A stretch of 64,000 bases of DNA, taken from positions 1,178,001 to 1,242,000 of the forward strand of contig JADNRV010000002.1 in assembly GCA_015499995.1 (NCBI GenBank), written 5' to 3'. Below, piece by piece: positions 44,209 to 56,555 of the stretch. Each line of letters begins with the position of its first letter. Positions within the stretch are counted from its first letter, which is position 1. The position numbers and the translations under genes are program-made. The notes under the pieces were generated by a model, which saw only the letters and a list, made by a program, of their open reading frames with translations, was not told the origin of the DNA and did no database searches. This DNA comes from Flammula alnicola (Eukaryota; Basidiomycota; Agaricomycetes; Agaricales; Strophariaceae).

Positions 44209-45283
44209 ATGAACACCCTAAACCTTGCGAATATGAATATCTGGGCCCTGGTTCTCCTACTCCTGCTCAGCGTCTTGTGGTTCAAAACGCGTTCAGCAGA
44301 CCCCTACGGGCTATTCCATCTCTCATTAAATAGCTGCCTTCTCAAGACTAAACTCGCCACCGTAACGGAATGGTTGAATATGGGCTATTGGAAAGTCAGT
44401 TCGCTCGTTTCGTTGGATTTCTGTTATGCATGATACGAATTTCATGAGCAGAATACGAGGGTATTCCCAGAAGCAGCTAGAGGTGTGTTCCATAGATTCT
44501 GCTACTGCATTCATGTGCTAATGTATATGTAGCTCTAGCATGAAATTGATTGCGGCAGCGAATCTCAAGAAAGGAGGAAGGGTGCTAGGTGAATGAACTA
44601 ATACCTATGGCAATTCACCTCTTTGACGTTCTTAACGGTAGACGTTGGTCATGGCACTGGAGAATCCCTGCTACTCCTCCTATCTGAACCCTCAATACCA
44701 CAACTATCTCATCTTGTGGGCATCACAAGTCTCGAGCTCCACCATCGACGTTCCCTCGAACGCGTCCAGAAACGACAGACTGAGCAAACGACAGCAAAAG
44801 CCACAAAAGTTAAACTCTATCACGGAGACGCCGTGTATGATGGTGTGAGCCCCGACCATCCTTTACGTCCAGAGTCGCAGGAGATGTTCGATTCGATATT
44901 GGCGCTGGATTGTGCATACCACTTCAACACACGGCGTCTGTTTTTGGAACAATCGTTCGGGAAGCTCGCTTCTGGAGGCAGGATCGCCCTTGCCGATATC
45001 TGTTTCTCATCCGCAGCGCTCGAGAGCCGCGGACAAAGCTCTAACCTCAATCTTGAAGTTCATGCCCCAAGAGAACTTGATATCCGATGAAATTATGTTG
45101 CTTCGATGAAGCAGATTGGGTATATTGAGGTGACTCTAGGATATCACAGCTGATGTATTTCCCGAGTTTGTGGCATTTTTGAAGAGCAGGAAAGGAGGGT
45201 GGTGGGTGTTAGGGTGGATTATAGATTGGTACACAGCTGCTGGGGCCAAGTTTGTAATTATTAGTGGGAAGAAACCTAGTTAG
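44209..45283 (+). CDS. SAM-dependent methyltransferase, frame interrupted
   Basis: An N-terminal membrane helix (WALVLLLLLSVLWF) is followed by LATVTEWLNMGYW. The SAM-binding glycine motif RVLDVGHGTGESLL is split by an intron (about 44590-44641), then LVGITSLELHH, LYHGDAV, and the motif IV/post region FDSILALDCAYHFNTRRLFL and GGRIALADICF. The tail KQIGYIEVTL and KFVIISGKKPS is readable but lies in other frames. Breaks occur near 44541, 45011, 45093 and 45134; two need a net change of two bases. The gene is either decayed or badly sequenced. Substrate unknown. Confidence 0.65.
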
Positions 45284-45526
45284 AATACTGAATAGGGGTG
45301 AAGACATCAGTTTCCGAGTTTCGACGTCAGACTGACTAAGAATGAATTAAAGGACAGTCATCTTCTTCTCTCCTTCCACCGACCTCATAACATGCGTTAC
45401 TGTGCTGCAAACACCGAAAACGCAAGGTCGGAGCACTAATTCCTACAAATCACAAGCACCGTCCGTTTGCCGCATGGCAAGTCAGCACCATCATTGTTAA
45501 TTAGTATTAGCACTTGCACCCCTACT

Positions 45527-46600
45527 ATGACCGCCATCCAAGCTGTCTTCATTCGTGGGCACGAAGAGCGCAGCTCGCCCAAACCCCACACCGTCTATCG
45601 GATCGACATTCAGGCGCACGTCCGATCATGGCAAATGTGGAGACGCTACTCCGAGTTCGACGATCTGCACACCGAGATGACAAAGGCTGTTGGTGTTACC
45701 CCGCCGTGTGCCCTCCCTCCTAAACACAAATTTGCCCTGCTCCGCTCGAAGAACGATGCGAAGCTCCTAGAAGAGCGTCGTGTGGGGCTGGAAGCGTACC
45801 TGCGGGCCATCGTCAGCGCGAAGGAGGACAAGTGGCGCGAGACGTATGCATTCAAGGATTTCCTCGGTGTGCCCGTCGGGAGGCAGGGCGGCGTGGAGGG
45901 CGGCGCACCGACCCAGTTCACATCGGCGACGTGGCTGGACGAGCATGCGGAGCTGCAAGCGCGGCTGAGGGACGTGTGGGCGGACATCAACAAGCGCGAC
46001 GCCCTGTCCGACCGCAGCGACGTGCCCGGGGCACATAAGAGCAACGTCGCTGCCAAATCGAAGCTCGCTGGCATCCTGGCGCGCATCGGCACCCTCGGGC
46101 GCGGCCTGCAGGAGCTGGGCCTGAGTGGAATGAGTGAAGGGGAATTACAGAGACGCACGGATATGGTTGCCCGCCTGCAGGACGACTGCGAGAAGCTGGG
46201 CAAGGTTGTGTCGGTCGCGAGGCAGATGAGTATGAGGCCTGGCGGGTCGACGGCACCACCGAGCTCCGCTGCTCCTGCCCTTGCGACTGATCGAGAGGCG
46301 TTGCTGGGCGCAGCTTCGAAGCCTGCCAGGAGAGTTTTCGGTGCCCCACCGAAGGAGACGGAGGTCACTCGTCCTTTGGACAACGTTGGGCTGGTCGGCA
46401 TGCAACAAATTCAGATACAACAGCAAGATAATCAACTATCTCAGCTAACGACTATTCTACAAAGGCAAAGACAACTCGGTGAAGCTATCGGAAGTGAAAT
46501 TGCCATACAGATAGAGATGCTAGGTGATCTATCGAACGAGGTAGACAGGGTTGGAGACAAACTTCACACAGCTAACAAGCAGATGAACAAGTTGTCATGA
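45527..46600 (+). CDS. VAM7: VAM7-type SNARE (PX domain plus Qc-SNARE)
   Basis: Vacuolar fusion SNARE, 357 residues in one intronless exon. The PX domain occupies about residues 1-130 (KPHTVYRIDIQAHVRSWQMW, RRYSEFDDLH, PPKHKF with the phosphoinositide-binding basic residues). A middle helical region and a linker follow. The SNARE coiled coil is at about residues 295-357 (QQQDNQLSQLTTILQRQRQL...GDKLHTANKQMNKLS) with no membrane anchor, as in Vam7. The upstream in-frame TTG is not used; the ATG at 45527 starts MTAIQAVFIRGHEER. Confidence 0.92.
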   Translation: MTAIQAVFIRGHEERSSPKPHTVYRIDIQAHVRSWQMWRRYSEFDDLHTEMTKAVGVTPPCALPPKHKFALLRSKNDAKLLEERRVGLEAYLRAIVSAKEDKWRETYAFKDFLGVPVGRQGGVEGGAPTQFTSATWLDEHAELQARLRDVWADINKRDALSDRSDVPGAHKSNVAAKSKLAGILARIGTLGRGLQELGLSGMSEGELQRRTDMVARLQDDCEKLGKVVSVARQMSMRPGGSTAPPSSAAPALATDREALLGAASKPARRVFGAPPKETEVTRPLDNVGLVGMQQIQIQQQDNQLSQLTTILQRQRQLGEAIGSEIAIQIEMLGDLSNEVDRVGDKLHTANKQMNKLS

Positions 46601-46738
46601 TGGATATGCATTCGACGGTCGTGGTTTTGTAAGAGTGGACAGGGATTGGACGTTAGGTGTATATAGTATGTAGTTAAATTACAGGGTTCGAAAGTTATCA
46701 TAATCTATAGTGCAAAAGTATCGCCGCCTTATGGTGAA

Positions 46739-47979
46739 CTACACTTTCGCAAGAAATCTCCCAACACCCTAGATGAAGACAGCTGGTTAGCATAGGTGGG
46801 AGGGCAATGAGAAGGTGGACGCATACCTCAAAACATGAAATCATGATACCACAAGCGGGTGCGATTTTAGCTACGCGAGGGACAATACCGGCGAATAAAG
46901 CCGATGGTCCTTCTGTCCGAATGACGTGTAGAAGAAGAGGAACAGTCCTTGAAATATGGTGGTTCGTGGCAGACATGACGAGAGCCTGCCGTCGTGTTTT
47001 GAGAACGTCGAACGGTGATGTTATGAGCGCCGCCGAAGTTCCGCTGACGGCCCCGCTAATGAAAGCTACCCAAGCTCCCTCGTAACCACGCTTCGAAAAC
47101 GCTCGTTTCCACGTTTCGTAGCTGGCCCAATAGAAGCCAGAGAAAGGAACGTCTCGCCATAGTGTGGGCCCTAGTCCGCGCCATAGACTCTGGAAGCCGT
47201 TTGCTCGTACCAGAGTACGGAAGGAAGTGAGGACGGAGCGAAGGGTATGGGGATTGTTTGGAGAAGGTGGTGTTGATTGGAGATTGGTACGGATGAGTTC
47301 CAGGGGCGATGCAATACTCGTGATAGCTGAACGCGCTATTATACCAGCCACGAGAGGTATGACAGTTTCAGAGTGTATTAGGGGTGGAAGAACGACTTTC
47401 AAAAGGTGGTCATATGTGAGTATGTAAGCCGTTGACGAAGGAACCCCGACAACACTGGAAAGAAAGACCACGGATCAGCTACGGCCTGCAGTTTAGAAGA
47501 TGACAATGCTTACAGTGTCGTCCCAACGCCCTTCCATAGCCCACGCGCTCCCTCGGCTCTCCAGACACATCGGACTGCGTCGAAAAAGCCATTGACACGC
47601 TCGGTCTTAAACATGCCATGGTCCCACACGCAGACGACCTCGGTTGGCAACGTTCTTGCCAGCGAGGACATGTTTCGGACACACGATGCTGCATTGGATG
47701 GTTGGCAACAGGTGTTAGCGGGGGGACGAGGAAAGAGCGGACGTGACTGTGTGGGCTGGGTCTGCAACCGTGTCTTCACCAAGTCGAATGGAGTCACTGG
47801 AACATTGTTTAACGATGTCAAAACAGAGGAATAGGGAGGAAATCCATACTAGTCAACGCAGTTAGGGTCGAGCCGGTCGCCGCTGCGACGAGCTTTGCCT
47901 GGAATGCATCCATGGGACGCTTTTGTGGAGGAGGGGAAGATGGTGGAGGAATAACGAATTTGACCGGCTTTCTTTTCAT
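46739..47979 (-). CDS. MTM1: Mitochondrial carrier, MTM1/SLC25A39-40 type
   Basis: Inner-membrane carrier. Four exons (47979-47850, 47796-47514, 47454-46827, 46768-46739) give 356 residues with consistent phases. Three carrier signatures are visible: TPFDLVKTRLQTQP, SPLELIRTNLQS and SPFDVLKTRRQALV. The GLWKGVG, SLWRGLGPTLWRDVPFSGFYWASYE and GIVPRVAKIAPACGIMISCFE segments follow. The extended first matrix loop and the second-repeat sequence fit the MTM1 group, implicated in mitochondrial glutathione and manganese/iron handling. The last exon is 30 nt. Confidence 0.9.
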
Positions 47980-48374
47980 GCGTCAGTCAAATTCCAAAAA
48001 CAGTTTATCTGATAAATATCCCATGCCGGATCATCTCCGAAATGGCGGCCCGTCAATACAATCAGTCACGTGCGTGCTCTCAACAAAAATCCCTGATTTG
48101 ATCATTATGCTCTCACCTAAACCACAACCTCGACAGCAACTCATATCCTCCCTTTTCCACCGCTTCTCGGCCCCTTTCAAGCCCTCTACCGACGCATCGT
48201 ATTTTTAATATCTGTATTTCAGCCCAGACCTCTTCTCCTTATCCTCTAGATATCTTTCATCGAAAGATCGCGCTCCAGCAAAGTAATCTCTGACTAGTCG
48301 TATTTTTTTCGGTGTCTCTTTCCCACTCGTCTCGGAAAACTTCCCTCGTATCTATCTCTGCATAAAATATTACC
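47980..48374. promoter_or_regulatory. Divergent promoter region, MTM1 / eIF4E
   Basis: 395 bp between head-to-head start codons. The eIF4E side has C/T-rich leader tracts from about 48120. An intron in the leader is possible. Confidence 0.45.
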
Positions 48375-49501
48375 ATGAGCGCGACATCCACCCTTACTGG
48401 TCCAGCTCTCCAGGCCTCGAGAGCTGCGCTCTCCGCCGCGTTAGCTGATCAGGCCATCTCAGCTCCTACCGAGGAGGAGCTTCTGGAGCCCGGAGAGATT
48501 CAAGAGGTTGACATGCAAGCCCAAGCTGAAGGAATCAAAACTGTCTTCAGCGACCCTACGAACTTCAATGTCAAGGTAAGCGCCCAGCGGCTGACTGGTG
48601 TCCTTCTGGCTCATGTTGTCCTTTAGCACCCGCTGTACTCTCCCTGGACGCTCTGGTTCGATTCACCTGCGACCAAGGGTCGTAATATGCCACAGACACC
48701 TGTGTCAGCATTCCCTCAGACACCCATCTCTCAAACACCTGGGGCAGCGGCTGCTCAAGGCTGGATGGAAGATATCAAGCGTGTCATCAGCTTTGACAGT
48801 GTGGAAGAGTTTTGGGGGTGAGTTTGGTACCACTGCATCCCATGTCCGACAATATTGAAAGATGACATCATTCTAGTTTGTACAATAATATCGTGCCGCC
48901 GTCGCAGTTGCCTCAGAAGGCAAACTACTATTTGTTCAAGGTTGGTGCCAATGATTGCGATCTCGCGTGTTCTTTTTTCTGGAGCTAACCAAATTTAACA
49001 GGAGGGAATTATTCCAGCATGGGAGGACGAAGCTAATAAGAACGGAGGAAAGTGGAGTATTCAATTGCCAAAGGACAAAAATCGTAACAACGTGGATAAG
49101 ATGTGGCTGTATACGGTACGTGCACTGGATACTGCATAGCCTCTGAAGAGAAAATTCACAAGCCATGCTCTTAGATGCTTGCTGCGATCGGGGAAACATT
49201 CGACCCGTCGCCAACACTGACGGATGGCAGTGGTTCAGCGTCGCTGATCACTGGGGTGATTGTTTCTACGCGGCCGCAGTTCTATCGACTGTCGATATGG
49301 ACGCGGCTGGCGCCCTCTGGGACGGAGGATGATGCTGCTTTACGAGAGCGTATTGAGGGCGTCGGAAAACACTTCAAGATGAGCGTGCTCGGATATCCGG
49401 AGGGAGCACGGCTTGCGGGACCGCTTGCAACGGAGGTCGAGTTCTTGTCGCACAAGGACTCTGAGAAAAAGGGCAAGACTGCGAAGAAGATTATTGTCTA
49501 G
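48375..49501 (+). CDS. EIF4E: Translation initiation factor eIF4E
   Basis: mRNA cap-binding protein. Five exons (48375-48575, 48627-48817, 48877-48940, 49002-49115, 49175-49501) give 298 residues. Core motifs: NFNVKHPLYSPWTLWFD, FDSVEEFWGLYNNI with a cap-stacking Trp, YYLFKEGIIPAWEDEANKNGGKW with the second Trp and Glu, MWLYTMLAAIGE, and GVIVSTRPQFYRLSIWTR. An acidic N-terminal extension and a Gln/Pro-rich insert (MPQTPVSAFPQTPISQTPG) between the first strands make it longer than yeast Cdc33. Confidence 0.95.
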
Positions 49502-49613
49502 GCCGTGTTGTGGCGTATTTGTCATTGCTGTACCAGAGCGAGATATGACGTCTTTCAGAGTTGCTCTAATATATATAACCCCTCATTTTCACTACTTGCA
49601 CTCCACTACAACA

Positions 49614-51433
49614 ATGCCCGTCCCAAGTTTCCTCTCTTCTTTGCTGACAAGGCCCAGTCTGCTATCAACGCTTCTCCTCTTGCAGGCCACATGCCATCTA
49701 GTCTTCAGCAACGGCCATCTAGCCCAGATGCTGCAACTCAACCCTCCGCGAATGAGGCCGCAGCACATGGTGGAGCTAAATCGCACACCCTTGAAAGTCT
49801 CCAGTATCAGTTCCGTACTTTTCAGCAGCAGTACTCGTGCGTGTCTTTCTTACCTCTGTCATCGGCGCGTCCTAACCCGCTTTCGATCTAGCACGACATC
49901 TCCCATTCAGAAGATAATTACCACCGAGAAAGGTGTAGCCATCGACTTTGACAGCGTTTCGCGCAATGCCAAGTCTCAAAGCAAGGAGCTCTACACTTGG
50001 GGTCAAACAGAGGTGGAAGATCTCAGGGATGGTAAGCTATCGCAATCAGTGTCGTTGGCCGATCTAAGGTCGCTCATCTGATATCGATCGCCTGCTCAGT
50101 GACCGACAGGCTTGCATACCTCAACTTTGTGCAAGGCTCTCTCGCTAGCTCTCTTGCAACCAAGCTGGACGGTGCCCGTGCCCCTCTCAAAGCTCTCAGA
50201 GACGCTGAAAATACCCTCCTGCCTCGCAGAAACATTCGCGCTGGTATTCGTAATCAGATAGCGCGTTTGGAGCATGAGCAACAAAAGGGAAATGAAAGGA
50301 AGATTGCTGATCTCCGCGAACAACTTCGCAAGGCTGAATCAGACGATCAGCAGCTTGAACGTGAGGTCGAGCTCTTGAAGCGGAAGGGAGTCCGAGAAAG
50401 TGAACAGCTCAAGTGGGAGGCGATTAGAGAGGTAAAGTCTATTCACTTATCTTGTCATATAATATCCATCTGATCGAGTTGATACTTGCAGTACGGAGAG
50501 AAACTCGTCCTCTTGTCGCAAGCTGTTTCTCCCATTATCGCTGTTTTGCCTTCTGTTCCACCTACACCCGCAACACCTTATGGCGGTGCACAAACTACTG
50601 GAGCAATCCGCGCTTCCCTCCAGCGTGCTTTGGATAACTACAAGACTGGTCATATCAACCTTCCCCCTCAAATCGCAGCTTCTGATCTTAGCAGGTCCGA
50701 CACTCGCAGCTTTGGCGAAAGCCATGCCAGCGAACTGTCCACCATTCATTCTGAAGCTCCAACCCACTCTGCTACCCAGACCAGTCCTCCGCTTTCCAGC
50801 CAACCTCTCTCTTACAGCCCTGTCCCTCCTAGTAGCACCATTACTGGATCTCCGCCCATCAATCCTCAGGCTTTGAACCATTCACCTGCTCCCATTCCTT
50901 CTTTGTCTCCCGCTCCAGTTCCAGCAGTCGCACCCGCCCCCGTCTCTACTAGTCTCCTCACCACTAGTATACCTGCTATTACACCAACCGTCGCAGAGAC
51001 TGGTGTACCCCTTGCTGCGGGCCCCGCCGGACCTGGTCCAGCCAGCGGATCTCTTCATGACATCAAAGGGGCATCAAACACTGCTGGACCTCGCAGTGCA
51101 GGTTTACCAGCCACCGAGCCTCAAGCGCAGACCTATGGACAATCTCCAGTTGCTCCCGCAGCGGTACCTGTTGCGACGCATGAGTCTGCCGAGGAAGAGA
51201 AGAGGCGGCTCGCTGCTTCTTATTCTCAGTCTGCCACGGTCCCTGCCACAGTTCCTTCTGCGTCCACTGCAACCCAGCCTCCTTCACAGCACGATACCGC
51301 GGAAGAGGAGAAGAAGAGGCTTGAACGTGAAGAACGCGAGAGGATTCTGCGTTCCGGCTTTAACCCGCCTGGCGTCCCACCCAAGGACAGCAAGGACGAA
51401 GATCTTCCTCCATACCAGGAGCCAGGATTGTAA
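49614..51433 (+). CDS. PIL1: Eisosome core protein PIL1/LSP1
   Basis: BAR-domain protein that builds plasma-membrane eisosomes. Exons are 49614-49836, 49892-50031, 50100-50431 and 50492-51433. After MPVPSFLSSL the frame must gain one base at about 49642 to read ADKAQSAINASPLAGHMP. The exon 1 phase then agrees, and the protein is 545 residues. BAR region: QYQFRTFQQQYSTTSPIQKI, AIDFDSVSRNAKSQSKELY, LAYLNFVQGSLASSLATKLD, RRNIRAGIRNQIARLEHEQQ and WEAIREYGEKLVLLSQAV. The Pro/Ala/Ser-rich tail of about 250 residues ends in AEEEKKRLEREERERIL. Confidence 0.92.
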
Positions 51434-51728
51434 AGGATGAAATTGCGGATTTCGAGCACGGACTCATTCAGTAAAAGGAATACACAAACTATGTCGTTGT
51501 GATATGTTACCTTCTCGCGAAATTTACTTAGGATCATATAAAATATGTTTTGACATCGTTGTAAAGTTGTAAAATCATGAATAGTTCATTAGGATAAAGC
51601 ATGAGTTATTTGAATGAATTGCGAATGAGCGAGTGAGTGGTATATGTTCTCTATTTGAAGATGACAGCAATGCAGAGCCTTCCAGCGGCGAGTGAATGTG
51701 CAGAAGTAGTTAGCGTTTAGGCTCTGAT

Positions 51729-54700
51729 TTACACCTTCGCAATTAACCTCCGTGTTTCTTGAGGTGTGAAATGGAGTATTATGGACAATACTCTCACCAA
51801 ATTGGGCTGACATAAATCCAGGTCAGAGGATAGTTTGTGATTAGAAGAGGAAGCAAAGAACGTACCCGCATTTCTTTATGTTCCAAGAACTGGAAGATTA
51901 CATTACGAAGGTACTCCAGGTTGACTTCCTCTTCGTTCTTACTCGAAGTGGCCGTGCTTGGCGTAGGGGACGATACTCGCGATGGAGGGCCTGATTGAGA
52001 AGACACATTGGATGTTCGAGGTTCAGCGGCAGAGCCATTGCCCTCTGCCACGCGAGTAGTCCAGTACCCGACACCGGGATTGCGCTGGCGCTCCAGTAAT
52101 GCTGCGGAAGACTGAACCTTGCGCAGTTCTTCGCGAAGAGTCTGTCGACTAGTTGAGTAATGATTTACAAGAACTAGAAGGACAAAAAAGTACCTTATTG
52201 CTTTGTTTCACTTGTAATTCACGAGTTTGGTCTCTTCCAGTTGTTTCTCAAGCACACGGATTTTAATACTGGTCTCTTGTTCCTGTTCTTTAAGTGATTT
52301 CTATAAGATAAATTTCAGAAATTGCTGCTGTGAGAAGAGAAGCAAAAACACAAACCTGTAATTCGTGGACCTGCTCGCGGAGGAGGGGCAACTCCGAAAC
52401 TTGTCGTTCGAGGCTCTTAGCCGTCTGTTGAGCTTGTTCCAATTCCGATTTGAGATTCGCCACGACGTTCTCATCAGCTTCGCGCGTTTTCGTCGCAGAG
52501 CCTAGCACTCGCTTCAAGTCTTCGAGGTCTCTCACTTTCTCTTTGAGTTTTCTGCTCCAATCCGCCTCGCTCTCGTACCGCTCCTTCTCCAATATCGCAA
52601 GGTTGCGTTTCACCTCGGCCAACTTGGCTTCGTATTTAGCTTCAGTGGCAGACACCATCCGTGCAACTCGTCCGCGGAAGTGACAGGGTCGCGAGAGCGA
52701 CTCTCATGCTCGCGGAGTAGCTCTGCGCATTCCTCTTTCAGGAGGGCCACTCGGTCATTGGATTCGCGCAGCTGGAATTGCAACTCAGTATTTTGGTGTT
52801 CTAATGATTCGAGGTGCGCCTGGGCGGACTCCACTTCGCTTGTCGAAGCTGAAGTTGGTCGAAGAATGCGTTTTTATCTCGAGTGACATTGTTCAAGGAG
52901 TTCTCCAGGTCGTGATCTGCGAAGTCTTCGCGCCAAGTTCTTTGACGTGCATGTTCTGTCCGAAATATTCTCAGCACACAGACATTAGATCAACGACGAA
53001 AAATAAAAACCGACCTTGGAGGATGCCAGGTCCAATTCGAACTGGCCGCGTAGGGCGCTAATCTCTTGTTCATAGCGCTCTCGCATGTTCGCGAAGTCTT
53101 TCCCAAACTGCGCCTTCAAGTTTGCAGCCGCTTTCTCATGCGATGCAGTCAGATTGTCCATTTCGTGCTGGAAATTCAGCCTTTCAGCCTGCTCCTTGTC
53201 CTTGTCGCCCTTTTCTCGTTCTCTGACCGCAGGAGCTCCTTCGCCGTATCTTCTTTATCCTTCTCCGCTTTTACAAGCTTCTGCCGGACGGTCTTCAGCA
53301 AGCTGATTGCTTTGACCCTCTTCTCTTCCTCTTCCTTTGCAGTAGTCTTGGATTTCTCGACCTCTTTTGGAGTTGAGATATTTCTTCTTTACTTTTGTCA
53401 GCCAGGTCTTCGGCATGCGTTGTTGCCCTTTGTGCGGCCTGGAAGAGAGACTCCGTTTCATCTAGCTGGGTCCGTAGTTTTTTCACTTCGGCGGAGCGAG
53501 AATGAGATTCCAGTCTGTGGGTATCTCGCATTTCTTCAATGCGGTCTTCTTGCACTGAGACAAAAGTATTAGAATTGTTATAGGAATAGTTAATGTTCTC
53601 ACATTCCAGCTTTTGGTTTAAGCGTTTGAGCTCTTCTTGGAAGACCTGAACATTAAGTCAAAAACCTCGTCGCTGCGCAATACCATTATTCACTCACTTG
53701 CTCCTTCGTTTTAATATCACTGAAGAACTCCCGAAGAGCATTCGAGTCTTTTATACTCTCCAAGGGCGTAACTCGCGGAGGACAGCATCGGCAGCCAACT
53801 TTTCCGCCTGCAGTCGCTTGAAAGATGTGGAAACGTCTATAGAAGATAAGGTATGTTCCTTTGATGAGCACTGCAACATACCTGAAAAGCGTTGCTCAAC
53901 CTGCTTTAGCCTTGCCTGTAAACTCTCAAGTTCAGCATTATGGTCCACTGCGGTGGAGGGTCGAGGTTTGCTAGCGACTTTATGCTCTGGATGATTGAAA
54001 GTCCCTCCTTGACCGTAGGTTCCTCCTTGACTGTAAATTTCTCCTTGACCTCAGGTTCCTTCTCGAGCGTAGGTTCTTCCTTAACGGCAAGTTCTTCCTT
54101 GACTGCAGGTTCTTCCTTGATTGTGGGTTCTTCCTTAACTGCAGTTCCTCCTCGACCATAAGTTCCTCCTCGACTGTAGGTCCTTCCTCTCCTAAGGATT
54201 CCTCCTTGATTGGATGTTCCTGATTGGCCGGTGGCTCCTCTTTGGCTGGCGACTCCTCATTGGCGGTAGGTCGCTATCCAGAATGGGTGGAGTCTCTGGC
54301 TGGGGCCCATCGACTATTTCTTCTATCACCGCAGCTTCATTTCCAGGAGTCGAAGCTTGAAATTTTTCCTGGACGTCGAGTGGTTTGACGGTTGTAGTAG
54401 AATCTTGTTCCTTTGGCGGAGGCTCAGTAGCTTCGCCCTGTAATGGCGGACCGGGATCCTCTGCTTGAATTTGGTCAGACGAAGATGACGTTGATGCATC
54501 CTTCTCAATAGATTTGAGTTCTGCAGATAATTGAGGTTGAGCTAGGGGAGGTGATTCGGTGACGGTTTCAGAGGTGACTTGTTCGTCCTTGAGTGTAGTT
54601 TCTTCCAGTGAAGAAATATCTGTCTCTTGTAGAGATAGATTCGAAGGCTGTTCGAGCCGAGCCTCCCTTTCCATGGCTGGGGTAATCATAGGAGACGCAG

Positions 54701-55142
54701 GTAGGGGGATCGAATTGGGCGACTGGTCCTGCTTCATGGGTTTTCGATCCGAGCCCATTGGAGATGGTGACGCGACTCGGCTCGATCGATTGGGCGTCGA
54801 TGACCCGGACGCTTCGCCAATGGCAAACGTGGCACGCCGTAGTCGTTCTTCCAAGTTTGACTTGCGTGCCCTAGAATTGTCAGGAGGAGAAGGAGAGCTG
54901 GGCGGTCTGGACGGCTGCGATGAAGTACCACTCCGTTGCGAAGCAAGAGATTTGCGTAGCGATGAAAGAGCAGATTCTGCCAGTTCGCTTGAGGATAAAG
55001 GAGAGGTAGATCGCGTTGCTTGCAGGTCCAGAGATCCTGAGCGGGCAGGAGGCTCGGAATGGTTTTCAGGTGACGAGGCATCCGTAACTCGGACGGGGTG
55101 CTGCGCGAGGTGTTCAACTGCGTTTCGGAGTTGACTAAACAT
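51729..55142 (-). CDS. IMH1: GRIP-domain golgin
   Basis: Coiled-coil tethering protein of the trans-Golgi. It starts MFSQLRNAVEHLAQH at 55142. A Ser/Pro-rich disordered part is followed by a repeated VKEEP-type acidic block (about 54240-54000) and long coiled coils (LESLQARLKQVEQRFS through KEKVRDLEDLKRVLGSATK). The C-terminal GRIP domain is EEEVNLEYLRNVIFQFLEHK-EMR then PNLVRVLSIILHFTPQETRR, split by a 58-nt intron and ending in TAA at 51729. About ten single bases are missing (for example near 54262, 54143, 53948, 53771, 53366, 53210, 52911, 52836, 52664 and 52227). Restoring them yields one continuous protein. Confidence 0.85.
54000..54230. repeat. VKEEP coding repeat in the golgin
   Basis: About nine imperfect units of 18-30 bp. 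On the minus strand they encode Val-Lys-Glu-Glu-Pro/Leu variants. Unit boundaries coincide with two of the apparent frame breaks. Confidence 0.75.
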
Positions 55143-55433
55143 GGCGTCTACCAGTCGCGCGCGGTCTTCCAAAAAGTTGAGTACGTCAGACGCTATGTAA
55201 AGCACGAGACTGGATGAGTATGTACTTAGGTTGTAAGTCAAGGTGTGCCAAACGTTGCCGAAATTATACCACCTTCCCACGTTTTGATGCAGACTTCACG
55301 GAGCATCATGATCATACGCACGACTACCATTATAGGTAGAATTAGGTATTACACACCTAAACGTCGGCTTTATATTGGTATAGATACTCCTACGTAAGTA
55401 CCACCTTTTGCCAGTTTGGAGGTCTATGGACTA

Positions 55434-56555
55434 TCATGAAGCCTCTCCCAAATCCCTAGCCTCCACCTCCTTGCCTTTGCCATTGGAAACAGATACATTG
55501 GGGACTACCATTGATGCTGCAGATGATATTGATGAGGAATCGATACCATTTGGCTGAGTTGGTTGGGGCGAACTGGCTAATTGCCAGGCGGGTATCGACG
55601 GTCGTCCCAGAATGGGTAGCGGCGACGACGGTGTGTTGGAAACAGTAGGTCCACGGCTGAGGAGCAAAGCCTTTAGCGATTTGAGCTCTTGCTGTAATTC
55701 CGCGAGAGATTGGTTCTGGGATTCTTTGTTCTTTTCAATCATCTTTATTCGAATGTCAGAGGAGAGTCCGAACGACAATTGAACTGGAGGATATACCTTG
55801 GGTAGCATTTCACGAATATTCGTCACTTCTTCACGTATTTCACGCATCTCATCCCGGGTCCTGGTTTCGCCTTCTCGTAGCTCTACGACGACAGCCTTGA
55901 CGTCTTCAGTCGTCTGGTCGATCCTCTCTTTCTGCTCCTCGACCGCACCCGAACAGCTGCAGTTTCATTCTGGATTTCTTTCAAAAGAGCTTCGGCGGCA
56001 TCGAACTGCGCTGTTAGTGCATCCCGGTCTTCTTCATAAGCTGTTGCAGTCGGAGGTTGGAGGTGGGGAAGGAGATATTTCTGGGACAAAGGTGAATATG
56101 GACCAACTTTTATAGCTACATTGACTTACTTTAAACAATGACACAGCTCCGTATGTTACAGCACCAGATACGACTGCTGTGATCTACGTTCCAATGAATT
56201 AGCATGTGTTAATCGGCTCAGCCGGTTCTCTCACAAAGTAATCGCGCCAGTCCCAACGTTGTGCTCCAGGTAATAGTGACACTGCGTACGGATTGGGACT
56301 ATATGAAGCAGAATAAGGTGCCTGTGCAGACTGATTTGCAGTCGCAAACGAGGCTTGTTTGAGGGCAATGTCAATCTCAGCCGGTGTGAGGCCCTTTGCC
56401 TCCAGAAATTGGATCCTCTGGGTAACAGGAGATGCCTGTGACTTTTGAAACAGGCGTAAGTCTATAGTTTCCTTTGAAAGTGTGTTACGAACCTTTGGGT
56501 CAGCGAGAAATGCTACGGCATTGCGAATGAGTTCGTGACGATCTGGGGTAGACAT
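55434..56555 (-). CDS. PEX14: Peroxin PEX14
   Basis: Docking protein of the peroxisomal import machinery. Exons are 56555-56493, 56441-56235, 56183-56130, 56080-55797 and 55742-55434. The N-terminal PEX5-binding domain is MSTPDRHELIRNAVAFLADP and SPVTQRIQFLEAKGLTPAEI. RWDWRDYF and a membrane segment (ITAVVSGAVTYGAVSLFKKY) follow, then a coiled coil and a Ser/Pro-rich tail. One base is missing at about 55945. With it, exon 4 is 285 nt, all phases fit, and the protein is 305 residues. Head-to-head with TUF1, 126 bp. Confidence 0.93.

Noticed and set aside
45467..45526. Upstream TTG extension of the VAM7-type SNARE
   Set aside because: TTG is not a normal fungal start; the ATG at 45527 begins directly at the PX domain.
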